Assembly: GCA_920105625.2 (NCBI GenBank)
Contig: OV050030.1
Span: 241,335,889 to 241,399,888 of the forward strand
DNA: 64,000 nt
Direction of reading: 5' to 3'
DNA from: Clusia tigrina
Taxonomy: Eukaryota; Arthropoda; Insecta; Diptera; Clusiidae
Shown here: one piece after another, positions 13,001-26,081 of the stretch
Layout of the letters: every line of letters starts with the position of its first letter
How positions within the stretch are numbered: the stretch's first letter is position 1
Program-made: the position numbers and the translations under genes
Notes under the pieces: generated by a model
Databases searched by the model: none
What the model saw: only the letters and a program-made list of their open reading frames with translations
What the model was told of the DNA's origin: nothing

Positions 13001-14144
13001 TCGCTCAAAGCTATGCTACCCTTGAGTCCCAAATCAAACACTGATTAAACTTCAAATGGCCCTATCTTCTATACGGTACGTCCTACACCTATCAAAGTTT
13101 GCAACATACAAATGCTTGTAACTTTTTCTGGAGCGTCATAAACCCTTGCAATTTTGTAACAATAAAGTACTCGAGCCTCTTGTCAATTTTAGCTATCGCT
13201 CAAAGCTATGATACCCTTGAGTCCCAAATCAAACACTGATAAAACTTCAAATGGCCCTAATTTTTATACGGTACGTCCTACACCTATCAAAGCTTGCAAA
13301 AAACAAATGCTTGTAACTTTTTACTGGAGCGTCATAAAACCTTGAAATTTTGTAACAATAAAGTACTCGAGCCTCTTGTCAATTTAAGCTATCGCTCAAA
13401 GCTATGCTATCCTTGAGTCCCAAATCAAACACTGATTAAACTTCAAATGGCCCTATCTTCTATACGGTACGTCCTACACCTATCAAAGTTTGCAACATAC
13501 AAATGCTTGTAACTTTTTACTGGAGCGTCATAAAACCTTGAAATTTTGTAACAATAAAGTTCTCGAGCCTCTTGTCGATTTAAGCTATCGCTCAAAGCTA
13601 TGCTACCCTTGAGTCCCAAATCAAATACTGATAAAACTTCAAATGGCCCTAACTTCTATACGGTACGTCCTACACCTATCAAAGTTTGCAATACAAATGC
13701 TTGTAACTTTTTCTGGAGCGTCATAAAACCTTGCAATTTTGTAACAATAAAGTACTCGAGCCTCTTGTCAATTTTAGCTATCGCTCAAAGCTATGATAGC
13801 CTTGAGTCCCAAATCAAACACTGATAAAACTTCAAATGGCCCTACTTTCTATACGGTACGTCCTACACCTATCAAAGCTTGCAAAATACAAATGCTTGTA
13901 ACTTTTTACTGGAGCGTCATAAAACCTTGAAATTTTGTAACAATAAAGTACTCGAGCCTCTTGTCAATTTAAGCTATCGCTCAAAGCTATGCTACCCTTG
14001 AGTCCCAAATCAAACACTGATTAAACTTCAAATGGCCCTATCTTCTATACGGTACGTCCTACACCTATCAAAGTTTGCAACATACAAATGCTTGTAACTT
14101 TTTACTGGAGCGTCATAAAACCTTGAAATTTTGTAACAATAAAG

Positions 14145-14156
14145 TACTCGATTTAA
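14145..14156 (+). other. 12-bp deletion junction in a satellite monomer (copy 2)
   Basis: Identical to the junction at 10,051 and displaced by 4,096 bp. This shows the deletion came before the large duplication and was copied with it. Confidence 0.9.
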
Positions 14157-16754
14157 GCTATCGCTCAAAGCTATGCTACCCTTGAGTCCCAAATCAAACA
14201 GTGATAAAACTTCAAATGGCCCTAACTTCTATACGGTACGTCCTACACCTATCAAAGTTTGCAACATACAAATGCTTGTAACTTTTTACTGGAGCGTCAT
14301 AAAACCTTGAAATTTTGTAACAATCTAGTACTCGAGCCTCTTGTCAATTTAAGCTATCGCTCAAAGCTATGCTACCCTTGAGTCCCAAATCAAACACTGG
14401 TAAAATTTCAAATGGCCATAACTTCTATACGGTACGTCCTACACCTATCAAAGTTTGCAACATACAAATGCTTGTAACTTTTTACTGGAGCGTCATAAAA
14501 CCTTGAAATTTTGTAACAATAAAGTACTCGAGCCTCTTGTCAATTTAAGCTATCGCTCAAAGCTATGCTACCCTTGAGTCCCAAATCAAACACTGATTAA
14601 ACTTCAAATGGCCCTATCTTCTATACGGTACGTCCTACACCTATCAAAGTTTGCAACATACAAATGCTTGTAACTTTTTCTGGAGCGTCATAAAACCTTG
14701 CAATTTTGTAACAATAAAGTACTCGAGCCTCTTGTCAATTTTAGCTATCGCTCAAAGCTATGATACCCTTGAGTCCCAAATCAAACACTGATAAAACTTC
14801 AAATGGCCCTTATTTCTATACGGTACGTCCTACACCTATCAAAGCTTGCAAAATACAAATGCTCGTAACTTTTTACTGGAGCGTCATTAAACCATGAAAT
14901 TTTGTAACAATAAAGTACTCGAGCCTCTTATCAATTTTAGCTATCGCTCAAAGCTATGATACCCTTGAGTCCCAAATCAAACACTGATAAAACTTCAAAT
15001 GGCCCTATCTTCTATACGGTACGTCCTACACCTATCAAAGTTTGCAACATACAAATGCTTGTAACTTTTTACTGGAGCGTCATAAAACCTTGAAATTTTG
15101 TAACAATAAAGTACTCGAGCCTCTTGTCAATTTAAGCTCTCGCTCAAAGCTATGCTACCCTTGAGTCCCAAATCAAACACTGCTAAAACTTCAAATGGCC
15201 CTAATTTCTATACGGTACGTCCTACACCTATCAAAGCTTGCAAAATACAAATGCTTGTAACTTTTTACTGGAGCGTCATAAAACCTTGAAATTTTGTAAC
15301 AATAAAGTACTCGAGCCTCTTGTCAATTTAAGCTATCGCTCAAAGCTATGCTACCCTTGAGTCCCAAATCAAACAGTGATAAAACTTCAAATGGCCCTAA
15401 CTTCTATACGGTACGTCCTACACCTATCAAAGTTTGCAACATACAAATGCTTGTAACTTTTTACTGGAGCGTCATAAAACCTTGAAATTTTGTAACAATC
15501 TAGTACTCGAGCCTCTTGTCAATTTAAGCTATCGCTCAAAGCTATGCTACCCTTGAGTCCCAAATCAAACACTGGTAAAACTTCAAATGGCCCTAACTTC
15601 TATACGGTACGTCCTACACCTATCAAAGTTTGCAACATACAAATGCTTGTAACTTTTTACTGGAGCGTCACAAAACCTTGAAATTTTGTAACAATAAAGT
15701 ACTCGAGCCTCTTGTCAATTTAAGCTATCGCTCAAAGCTATGCTACCCTTGAGTCCCAAATCAAACACTGATTAAACTTCAAATGGCCCTATCTTCTATA
15801 CGGTACGTCCTACACCTATCAAAGCTTGCAAAAAACAAATGCTTGTAACTTTTTACTGGAGCATCATAAAACCTTGAAATTTTGTAACAATAAAGTACTC
15901 GAGCCTCTTGTCAATTTAAGCTATCGCTCAAAGCTATGCTATCCTTGAGTCCCAAATCAAACACTGATTAAACTTCAAATAGCCCTATCTTCTATACGGT
16001 ACGTCCTACACCTATCAAAGTTTGCAACATACAAATGCTTGTAACTTTTTACTGGAGCGTCATAAAACCTTGAAATTTTGTAACAATAAAGTACTCGAGC
16101 CTCTTGTCGATTTAAGCTATCGCTCAAAGCTATGCTACCCTTGAGTCCCAAATCAAATACTGATAAAACTTCAAATGGCCCTAATTTCTATACGGTACGT
16201 CCTACACCTATCAAAGCTTGCAAAATACAAATGCTTGTAACTTTTTACTGGAGCGTCATTAAACCATGAAATTTTGTAACAATAAAGTACTCGAGCCTCT
16301 TGTCAATTTAAGCTATCGCTCAAAGCTATGCTACCCTTGAGTCCCAAATCAAACACTGATTAAACTTCAAATGGCCCTATCTTCTATACGGTACGTCCTA
16401 CACCTATCAAAGTTTGCAACATACAAATGCTTGTAACTTTTTCTGGAGCGTCATAAAACCTTGCAATTTTGTAACAATAAAGTACTCGAGCCTCTTGTCA
16501 ATTTTAGCTATCGCTCAAAGCTATGATACCCTTGAGTCCCAAATCAAACACTGATAAAACTTCAAATGGCCCTAATTTCTATACGGTACGTCCTACACCT
16601 ATCAAAGTTTGCAACATACAAATGCTTGTAACTTTTTACTGGAGCGTCATAAAACCTTGAAATTTTGTAACAATCTAGTACTCGAGCCTCTTGTCAATTT
16701 AAGCTATCGCTCAAAGCTATGCTACCCTTGAGTCCCAAATCAAACACTGGTAAA

Positions 16755-18508
16755 ACTTCAAATGGCCCTAACTTCTATACGGTACGTCCTACACCTATCA
16801 AAGTTTGCAACATACAAATGCTTGTAACTTTTTACTGGAGCGTCATAAAACCTTGAAATTTTGTAACAATAAAGTACTCGAGCCTCTTGTCAATTTAAGC
16901 TATCGCTCAAAGCTATACTACCCTTGAGTCCCAAATCAAACACTGATTAAACTTCAAATGGCCCTATCTTCTATACGGTACGTCCTACACCTATCAAAGT
17001 TTGCAACATACAAATGCTTGTAACTTTTTCTAAAGCGTCATAAAACCTTGCAATTTTGTAACAATAAAGTACTCGAGCCTCTTGTCAATTTTAGCTATCG
17101 CTCAAAGCTATGATACCCTTGAGTCCCAAATCAAACACTGATAAAACTTCAAATGGCCCTAATTTCTATACGGTACGTCCTACACCTATCAAAGCTTGCA
17201 AAATACAAATGCTTGTAACTTTTTACTGGAGCGTCATTAAACCATGGAATTTTGTAACAATAAAGTACTCGAGCCTCTTGTCAATTTTAGCTATCGCTCA
17301 AAGCTATGATACCCTTGAGTCCCAAATCAAACACTGATAAAACTTCAAATGGCCCTAATTTCTATACGGTACGTCCGACACCAATCAAAGCTTGCAAAAT
17401 ACAAATGCTTGTAACTTTTTACTGGAGCGTCATTAAACCATGAAATTTTGTAACAATAAAGTACTCGAGCCTCTTGTCGATTTAAGCTATCGCTCAAAGC
17501 TATGCTACCCTTGAGTCCCAAATCAAATACTGATAAAACTTCAAATGGCCCTAACTTCTATACGGTACGTCCTACACCTATCAAAGTTTGCAACATACAA
17601 ATGCTTGTAACTTTTTACTGGAGCGTCATAAAACCTTGAAATTTTGTAACAATAAAGTACTCGAGCCTCTTGTCAATTTAAGCTATCGCTCAAAGCTATG
17701 CTACCCTTGAGTCCCAAATCAAACACTGATTAAACTTCAAATGGCCCTATCTTCTATACGGTACGTCCTACACCTATCAAAGTTTGCAACATACAAATGC
17801 TTGTAACTTTTTCTGGACCGTCATAAAACCTTGCAATTTTGTAACAATAAAGTACTCGAGCCTCTTGTCAATTTTAGCTATCGCTCAAAGCTATGATACC
17901 CTTGAGTCCCAAATCAAACACTGATAAAACTTCAAATGGCCCTAATTTCTATACGGTACGTCCTACACCTATCAAAGCTTGCAAAATACAAATGCTTGTA
18001 ACTTTTTACTGGAGCGTCATTAAACCATGAAATTTTGTAACAATAAAGTACTCGAGCCTCTTGTCAATTTTAGCTATCGCTCAAAGCTATGATACCCTTG
18101 AGTCCCAAATCAAACACTGATAAAACTTCAAATGGCCCTAATTTCTATACGGTACGTCCGACACCTATCCAAGCTTGCAAAATACAAATGCTTGTAACTT
18201 TTTACTGGAGCGTCATTAAACCATGAAATTTTGTAACAATAAAGTACTCGAGCCTCTTGTCGATTTAAGCTATCGCTCAAAGCTATGCTACCCTTGAGTC
18301 CCAAATCAAATACTGATAAAACTTCAAATGGCCCTAACTTCTATACGGTACGTCCTACACCTATCAAAGTTTGCAACATACAAATGCTTGTAACTTTTTA
18401 CTGGAGCGTCATAAAACCTTGAAATTTTGTAACAATAAAGTACTCGAGCCTCTTGTCAATTTAAGCTATCGCTCAAAGCTATGCTACCCTTGAGTCCCAA
18501 ATCAAACA
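16755..18508 (+). repeat. 783-bp tetramer tandem duplication
   Basis: About 16,755-17,725 matches 17,538-18,508 at an offset of 783 bp (four monomers less one base). Both copies share the order GATTAAAC, TTTTTC.., CAATTTTAGC, CATTAAACCATG and GTCGATTTAAGC, and both carry the uncommon GTCCGACACC near 17,375 and 18,157. Private differences include TTTTTCTAAAGCG (17,024-17,036) against TTTTTCTGGACCG in the second copy, and CATGGAATT against CATGAAATT. Confidence 0.75.
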
Positions 18509-21500
18509 GTGATAAAACTTCAAATGGCCCTAACTTCTATACGGTACGTCCTACACCTATCAAAGTTTGCAACATACAAATGCTTGTAACTTTTTACTGG
18601 AGCGTCATAAAACCTTGAAATTTTGTAACAATCTAGTACTCGAGCCTCTTGTCAATTTAAGCTATCGCTCAAAGCTATGCTACCCTTGAGTCCCAAATCA
18701 AACACTGGTAAAACTTCAAATGGCCCTAACTTCTATACGGTACGTCCTATACCTATCAAAGTTTGCAACATACAAATGCTTGTAACTTTTTACTGGAGCG
18801 TCATAAAACCTTGAAATTTTGTAACAATAAAGTACTCGAGCCTCTTGTCAATTTAAGCTATCGCTCAAAGCTATGCTACCCTTGAGTCCCAAATCAAACA
18901 CTGATTAAACTTCAAATGGCCCTATCTTCTATACGGTACGTCCTACACCTATCAAAGTTTGCAACATACAAATGCTTGTAACTTTTTCTGGAGCGTCATA
19001 AAACCTTGCAATTTTGTAACAATAAAGTACTCGAGCCTCTTGTCAATTTTAGCTATCGCTCAAAGCTATGATACCCTTGAGTCCCAAATCAAACACTGAT
19101 AAAACTTCAAATGGCCCTAATTTCTATACGGTACGTCCTACACCTATCAAAGCTTGCAAAATACAAATGCTTGTAACTTTTTACTGGAGCGTCATTAAAC
19201 CATGAAATTTTGTAACAATAAAGTACTCGAGCCTCTTGTCAATTTTAGCTATCGCTCAAAGCTATGATACCCTTGAGTCCCAAATCAAACAGTGATAAAA
19301 CTTCAAATGGCCCTAACTTCTATACGGTACGTCCTACACCTATCAAAGTTTGCAACATACAAATGCTTGTAACTTTTTACTGGAGCGTCATAAAACCATG
19401 AAATTTTGTAACAATAAAGTACTCGAGCCTCTTGTCGATTTAAGCTATCGCTCAAAGCTATGCTACCCTTGAGTCCCAAATCAAACACTGATTAAACTTC
19501 AAATGGCCCTATCTTCTATACGGTACGTCCTACACCTATCAAAGTTTGCAACATACAAATGCTTGTAAATTTTTCTGGAGCGTCATAAAACCTTGCAATT
19601 TTTTAACAATAAAGTACTCGAGCCTCTTGTCAATTTTAGCTATCGCTCAAAGCTATGATACCCTTGAGTCCCAAATCAAACACTGATAAAACTTCAAATG
19701 GCCCTAATTTCTATACGGTACGTCCTACACCTATCAAAGCTTGCAAAATACAAATGCTTGTAACTTTTTACTGGAGCGTCATTAAACCATGAAATTTTGT
19801 AACAATAAAGTACTCGAGCCTCTTGTCAATTTTAGCTATCGCTCAAAGCTATGATACCCTTGAGTCCCAAATCAAACAGTGATAAAACTTCAAATGGCCC
19901 TAACTTCTATACGGTACGTCCTACACCTATCAAAGTTTGCAACATACAAATGCTTGTAACTTTTTACTGGAGCGTCATAAAACCTTGAAATTTTGTAACA
20001 ATCTAGTACTCGAGCCTCTTGCCAATTTAAGCTATCGCTCAAAGCTATGCTACCCTTGAGTCCCAAATCAAACACTGGTAAAACTTCAAATGGCCCTAAC
20101 TTCTATACGGTACGTCCTATATCTATCAAAGTTTGCAACATACAAATGCTTGTAACTTTTTACTGGAGCGTCATAAAACCTTGAAATTTTGTAACAATAA
20201 AGTACTCGAGCCTCTTGTCAATTTAAGCTATCGCTCAAAGCTATGCTACCCTTGAGTCCCGAATCAAACACTGATTAAACTTCAAATGGCCCTATCTTCT
20301 ATACGGTACGTCCTACACCTATCAAAGTTTGCAACATACAAATGCTTGTAACTTTTTCTGGAGCGTCATAAAACCTTGCAATTTTGTAACAATAAAGTAC
20401 TCGAGTCTCTTGTCAATTTTAGCTATCGCTCAAAGCTATGATACCCTTGAGTCCCAAATCAAACACTGATAAAACTTCAAATGGCCCTAATTTCTATACG
20501 GTACGTCCTACACCTATCAAAGCTTGCAAAATACAAATGCTTGTAACTTTTTACTGGAGCGTCATTAAACCATGAAATTTTGTAACAATAAAGTACTCGA
20601 GCCTCTTGTCAATTTTAGCTATCGCTCAAGGCTATGATACCCTTGAGTCCCAAATCAAACACTGATAAAACTTCAAAATGGCCCTAATTTCTATACGGTA
20701 CGTCCTACACCTATCAAAGCTTGTAAAATACAAATGCTTGTAACTTTTTACTGGAACGTCATTAAACCATGAAATTTTGTAACAATAAAGTACTCGAGCC
20801 TCTTGTCGATTTAAGCTATCGCTCAAAGCTATGCTACCCTTGAGTCCCAAATCAAATACTGATAAAACTTCAAATGGCCCTAACTTCTATACGGTACGTC
20901 CTACACCTATCAAAGTTTGCAACATACAAATGCTTGTAACTTTTTCTGGAGCGTCATAAAACCTTGCAATTTTGTAACAATAAAGTACTCGAGCCTCTTG
21001 TCAATTTTAGCTATCGCTCAAAGCTATGATACCCTTGAGTCCCAAATCAAACACTGATAAAACTTCAAATGGCCCTAATTTCTATACGGTACGTCCTACA
21101 CCTATCAAAGCTTGCAAAATACAAATGGTTGTAACTTTTTACTGGAGCGTCATAAAACCTTGAAATTTTGTAACAATAAAGTACTCGAGCCTCTTGTCAA
21201 TTTAAGCTATCGCTCAAAGCTATGCTACCCTTGAGTCCCAAATCAAACACTGATTAAACTTCAAATGGCCCTATCTTCTATACGGTACGTCCTACACCTA
21301 TCAAAGTTTGCAACATACAAATGCTTGTAACTTTTTACTGGAGCGTCATAAAACCTTGAAATTTTGTGACAATAAAGTACTCGAGCCTCTTGTCAATTTA
21401 AGCTATCGCTCAAAGCTATGCTACCCTTGAGTCCCAAATCAAACAGTGATAAAACTTCAAATGGCCCTAACTTCTATACGGTACGTCCTACACCTATCAA

Positions 21501-22296
21501 AGTTTGCAACATACAAATGCTTGTAACTTTTTACTGGAGCGTCATAAAACCTTGAAATTTTGTAACAATCTAGTACTCGAGCCTCTTGTCAATTTAAGCT
21601 ATCGCTCAAAGCTATGCTACCCTTGAGTCCCAAATCAAACACTGGTAAAACTTCAAATGGCCCTAACTTCTATACGGTACGTCCTACACCTATCAAAGTT
21701 TGCAACATACAAATGCTTGTAACTTTTTACTGGAGCGTCATAAAACCTTGAAATTTTGTAACAATAAAGTACTCGAGCCTCTTGTCAATTTAAGCTATCG
21801 CTCAAAGCAATGCTACCCTTGAGTCCCAAATCAAACACTGATTAAACTTCAAATGGCCCTATCTTCTATACGGTACGTCCTACACCTATCAAAGTTTGCA
21901 ACATACAAATGCTTGTAACTTTTTCTGGAGCGTCATAAAACCTTGCAATTTTGTAACAATAAAGTACTCGAGCCTCTTGTCAATTTTAGCTATCGCTCAA
22001 AGCTATGATACCCTTGAGTCCCAAATCAAACACTGATAAAACTTCAAATGGCCCTAATTTCTATACGGTACGTCCTACACCTATCAAAGCTTGCAAAATA
22101 CAAATGCTTGTAACTTTTTACTGGAGCGTCATTAAACCATGAAATTTTGTAACAATAAAGTACTCGAGCCTCTTGTCAATTTTAGCTATCACTCAAAGCT
22201 ATGATACCCTTGAGTCCCAAATCAAACACGGATAAAACTTCAAATGGCCCTAATTTCTATACGGTACGTCCTACACCTATCAAAGCTTGCAAAATA

Positions 22297-22352
22297 CAAA
22301 TGCTTGTAACTTTTTACTGGAGCGTCCTACACCTATCAAAGTTTGCAACATA
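22297..22352 (+). repeat. 56-bp short unit: crossover product of sub-units A and C
   Basis: The distance between successive CAAATG starts here is 56 bp instead of 196. The sequence begins as sub-unit A (CAAATGCTTGTAAC..GGAGCGTC) and then continues directly as sub-unit C (CTACACCTATCAAAG..). The switch falls at CGTC, a four-base block shared by A and C at the same position. This is what an out-of-register exchange or deletion between the two internal sub-repeats should give: loss of 140 bp and one hybrid 56-bp unit. I saw only this one clear case in the window. Confidence 0.92.
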
Positions 22353-22893
22353 CAAATGCTTGTAACTTTTTCTGGAGCGTCATAAAACCTTGCAATTTTG
22401 TAACAATAAAGTACTCGAGCCTCTTGTCAATTTTAGCTATCGCTCAAAGCTATGATACCCTTGAGTCCCAAATCAAACACTGATAAAACTTCAAATGGCC
22501 CTAATGCCTATACGGTACGTCCTACACCTATCAAAGCTTGCAAAATACAAATGCTTGTAACTTTTTACTGGAGCGTCATAAAACCTTTAAATTTTGTAAC
22601 AATAAATTACTCGAGCCTCTTGTCAATTTAAGCTATCGCTCAAAGCTATGCTACCCTTGAGTCCCAAATCAAACACTGATTAAACTTCAAATGGCCCTAT
22701 CTTCTATACGGTACGTTCTACACCTATCAAAGTTTGCAACATACAAATGCTTGTAACTTTTTACTGGAGCGTCATAAAACCATGAAATTTTGTAACAATA
22801 AAGTACTCGAGCCTCTTGTCGATTTAAGCCATCGCTCAAAGCTATGCTACCCTTGAGTCCCAAATCAAATACTGATAAAACTTCAAATGGCCC

Positions 22894-25800
22894 GAACTTC
22901 TATACGGTACGTCCTACACCTATCAAAGTTTGCAACATACAAATGCTTGTAACTTTTTCTGGAGCGTCATAAAACCTTGCAATTTTGTAACAATAAAGTA
23001 CTCGAGCCTCTTGTCAATTTTAGCTATCGCTCAAAGCTATGATACCCTTGAGTCCCAAATCAAACACTGATAAAACTTCAAATGGCCCTAATTTCTATAC
23101 GGTACGTCCTACACCTGTCAAAGTTTGAAAATACAAATGCTTGTAACTTTTTACTGGAGCGTCATAAAACCTTGCAATTTTGTAACAATAAAGTACTCGA
23201 GCCTCTTCTCAATTTAAGCTATCGCTCAAAGCTATGCTACCCTTGAGTCCCAAATCAAACACTGATATAACTTCAAATGGCCCTAACTTCCATACGGTAC
23301 GTCCTACACCTATCAAAGTGTGCAACATACAAATGCTTGTAACTTTTTACTGGAGCGTCATAAAACCTTGAAATTTTGTAAGAATAAAGTATTCGAGCCT
23401 CTTGTCAATTTAAGCTATCGCTCAAAGCTATGCTACCCTTGAGTCCCAAATCAAACACTGATAAAACTTCAAATGGCCCTAGCTTCTATACGGTGCATCC
23501 TATGCCTATCAAAGTTTGCAACATGCAAATGCTTGTAACTTTTTACTGGAGCGTCATAAAACCTTGAAATTTTGTAACAATAAAGTCCTCGAGCCTCTTG
23601 TCAATTTCAGCTGTCGCTCAAAGCTATGCTACCCTTGAGTCCCAAATCAAACACTGATAAAACTTCAAATGGCCCTAACTTCTATACGGAACGTCCTACA
23701 CTTATCCAAGTTTGCAACATTCAAATGCTTGTAACTTTTTACTGGAGCGTCATAAAACCTTGTTATTTTGTAACAATAAAGTACTCGAGCCTCTTGTCAA
23801 TTTAAGTTATCGGTCAAAGCTATGCTACCCTTGAGTCCCAAATCAAACACTGATAAAACTTCAAATGGCCCTATCTTCTATACGGTACGTTCTACACCTA
23901 TCAAAGTTTGCAACATACAAATGCTTGTAACTTTTTACTGGAGCGTCATAAAACCATGAAATTTTGTAACAATAAAGTACTCGAGCCTCTTGTCGATTTA
24001 AGCTATCGCTCAAAGCTATGCTACCCTTGAGTCCCAAATCAAACACTGATAAAACTTCAAATGGCCCTAACTTCTATACGGTACGTCCTACACCTATCAA
24101 AGTTTGCAACATACAAATGCTTGTAACTTTTTACTAGACCGTCATAAGACCTTGAAATTTTGTAGCAATAAAGTACTCGAGCCTCTTGTCAATTTAAGCT
24201 ATCGCTCAAAGCTATGCTACCCTTGAGTCCCAAATCAAACACTGGTAAAACTTCAAATGGCCCTAACTTCTATACGGTACGTCGTACACCTATCAAAGTT
24301 TGCAACATACAAATGCTTGTAACTTTTTACTGGAGCGTCATAAAACCTTGAAATTTTGTAACAATAAAGTACTCGAGCCTCTTGTCAGTTTAAGCTATCG
24401 CTCAAAGCTATGCTACCCTTGAGTTCCAAATCAAACACTGATTAAACTTCAAATGGCCCTAACTTCTATACGGTACGTCCTACACCTATCAAAGTTTGCA
24501 ACATACAAATGCTTGTAACTTTTTCTGGAGCGTCATAAAACCTTGCAATTTTGTAACAATAAAGTACTCGAGCCTCTTGTCAATTTTAGCTATCGCTCAA
24601 AGCTATGATACCCTTGAGTCCCAAATCAAACACTGATAAAACTTCAAATGGCCCTAATTTCTATACGGTACGTCCTACACCTGTCAAAGTTTGAAAATAC
24701 AAATGCTTGTAACTTTTTACTGGAGCGTCATAAAACCTTGCAATTTTGTAACAATAAAGTACTCGAGCCTCTTCTCAATTTAAGCTATCGCTCAAAGCTA
24801 TGCTACCCTTGAGTCCCAAATCAAACACTGATAAAACTTCAAATGGCCCTAACTTCCATACGGTACGTCCAAAACCTATCAAAGTGTGCAACATACAAAT
24901 GCTTGTAACTTTTTACTGGAGCGTCATAAAACCTTGAAATTTTGTAAGAATAAAGTATTCGAGCCTCTTGTCAATTTAAGCTATCGCTCAAAGCTATGCT
25001 ACCCTTGAGTCCCAAATCAAACACTGATAAAACTTCAAATGGCCCTAGCTTCTATACGGTGCATCCTATGCCTATCAAAGTTTGCAACATGCAAATGCTT
25101 GTAACTTTTTACTGGAGCGTCATAAAACCTTGAAATTTTGTAACAATAAAGTCCTCGAGCCTCTTGTCAATTTCAGCTGTCGCTCAAAGCTATGCTACCC
25201 TTGAGTCCCAAATCAAACACTGATAAAACTTCAAATGGCCCTAACTTCTATACGGAACGTTCTACACTTATCCAAGTTTGCAACATTCAAATGCTTGTAA
25301 CTTTTTACTGGAGCGTCATAAAACCTTGTTATTTTGTAACAATAAAGTACTCGAGCCTCTTGTCAATTTAAGTTATCGGTCAAAGCTATGCTACCCTTGA
25401 GTCCCAAATCAAACACTGATAAAACTTCAAATGGCCCTATCTTCTATACGGTACGTTCTACACCTATCAAAGTTTGCAACATACAAATGCTTGTAACTTT
25501 TTACTGGAGCGTCATAAAACCATGAAATTTTGTAACAATAAAGTACTCGAGCCTCTTGTCGATTTAAGCTATCGCTCAAAGCTATGCTACCCTTGAGTCC
25601 CAAATCAAACACTGATAAAACTTCAAATGGCCCTAACTTCTATACGGTACGTCCTACACCTATCAAAGTTTGCAACATACAAATGCTTGTAACTTTTTAC
25701 TAGACCGTCATAAGACCTTGAAATTTTGTAGCAATAAAGTACTCGAGCCTCTTGTCAATTTAAGCTATCGCTCAAAGCTTTGCTACCCTTGAGTCCCAAA

Positions 25801-26081
25801 TCAAACACTGGTAAAACTTCAAATGGCCCTAACTTCTATACGGTACGTCGTACACCTATCAAAGTTTGCAACATACAAATGCTTGTAACTTTTTACTGGA
25901 GCGTCATAAAACCTTGAAATTTTGTAACAATAAAGTACTCGAGCCTCTTGTCAGTTTAAGCTATCGCTCAAAGCTATGCTACCCTTGAGTTCCAAATCAA
26001 ACACTGATTAAACTTCAAATGGCCCTAACTTCTATACGGTACGTCCTACACCTATCAAAGTTTGCAACATACAAATGCTTG
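22894..26081 (+). repeat. 1,566-bp HOR (8 monomers), about 2.04 copies
   Basis: About 22,894-24,515 matches 24,460-26,081 at an offset of 1,566 bp. Shared private marks are CTTCTCAATT (23,205/24,771), CTTCCATACGG, AGAATAAAGTATTCG, GTGCATCCTATGCC, AACATGCAAATG, GTCCTCGAG and TTACTAGACCGTC. The block includes the TTATTTTG/ATTCAAATG monomer type otherwise typical of bases 1-1,960. Copies differ at a few sites, for example GTCCTACACC against GTCCAAAACC near 23,306/24,872. The left limit is set by CCCGAACTTC against CCCTAACTTC. Confidence 0.87.

Larger units (their letters stand above)
6510..14925 (+). repeat. 4,096-bp super-HOR (21 monomers), about 2.05 copies
   Basis: Bases 6,510-10,829 match 10,606-14,925 at a constant offset of 4,096 bp. 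One copy is three successive HOR forms of 7, 8 and 6 monomers, whose CTAG spacings 1,370 + 1,552 + 1,174 sum to 4,096. Private mutations are shared by both copies: CCCTCGAGTC near 6,966/11,062, TTTGCATCAT near 6,850/10,946, the 12-bp deletion at 10,051/14,147, and GCAATACAAATG near 9,592/13,688. I found only four differences: 6619/10715, 6672/10768, 8553/12649 and 9434/13530. That implies a very recent tandem duplication, or two misjoined reads of one locus. The match stops abruptly at both ends. Confidence 0.92.
1960..22893 (+). repeat. 7-monomer HOR block, 1,370 bp period
   Basis: I followed the monomer carrying CAATCTAGTACTCG. Its CTAG lies at about 2218, 3198, 4567, 5937, 7307, 8677, 10229, 11403, 12773, 14325, 15500, 16675, 18633, 20003 and 21570. 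The most common spacing is 1,369-1,370 bp, which is seven monomers less two single-base deletions (TTTTTCTGG). Other spacings are 980 (5), 1,174-1,175 (6), 1,552 and 1,567 (8) and 1,958 (10 monomers). A typical order after the CTAG/GGTAAAAC monomer is the GATTAAAC/CTATCTTC type, the TTTTTCTGG/CAATTTTAGC/GATACC type, the GCTTGCAAAATAC/CATTAAACCATG type and the GTCGATTTAAGC/AAATACTG type. HOR length therefore changes by whole-monomer gain or loss. Confidence 0.85.

Noticed and set aside
6510..14925. Assembly artefact as the default reading of the 4,096-bp duplication
   Set aside because: Not adopted as the default because the copies do differ at four or more sites and other young duplications of different length exist in the window. 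It cannot be excluded without reads, and is noted in the finding.
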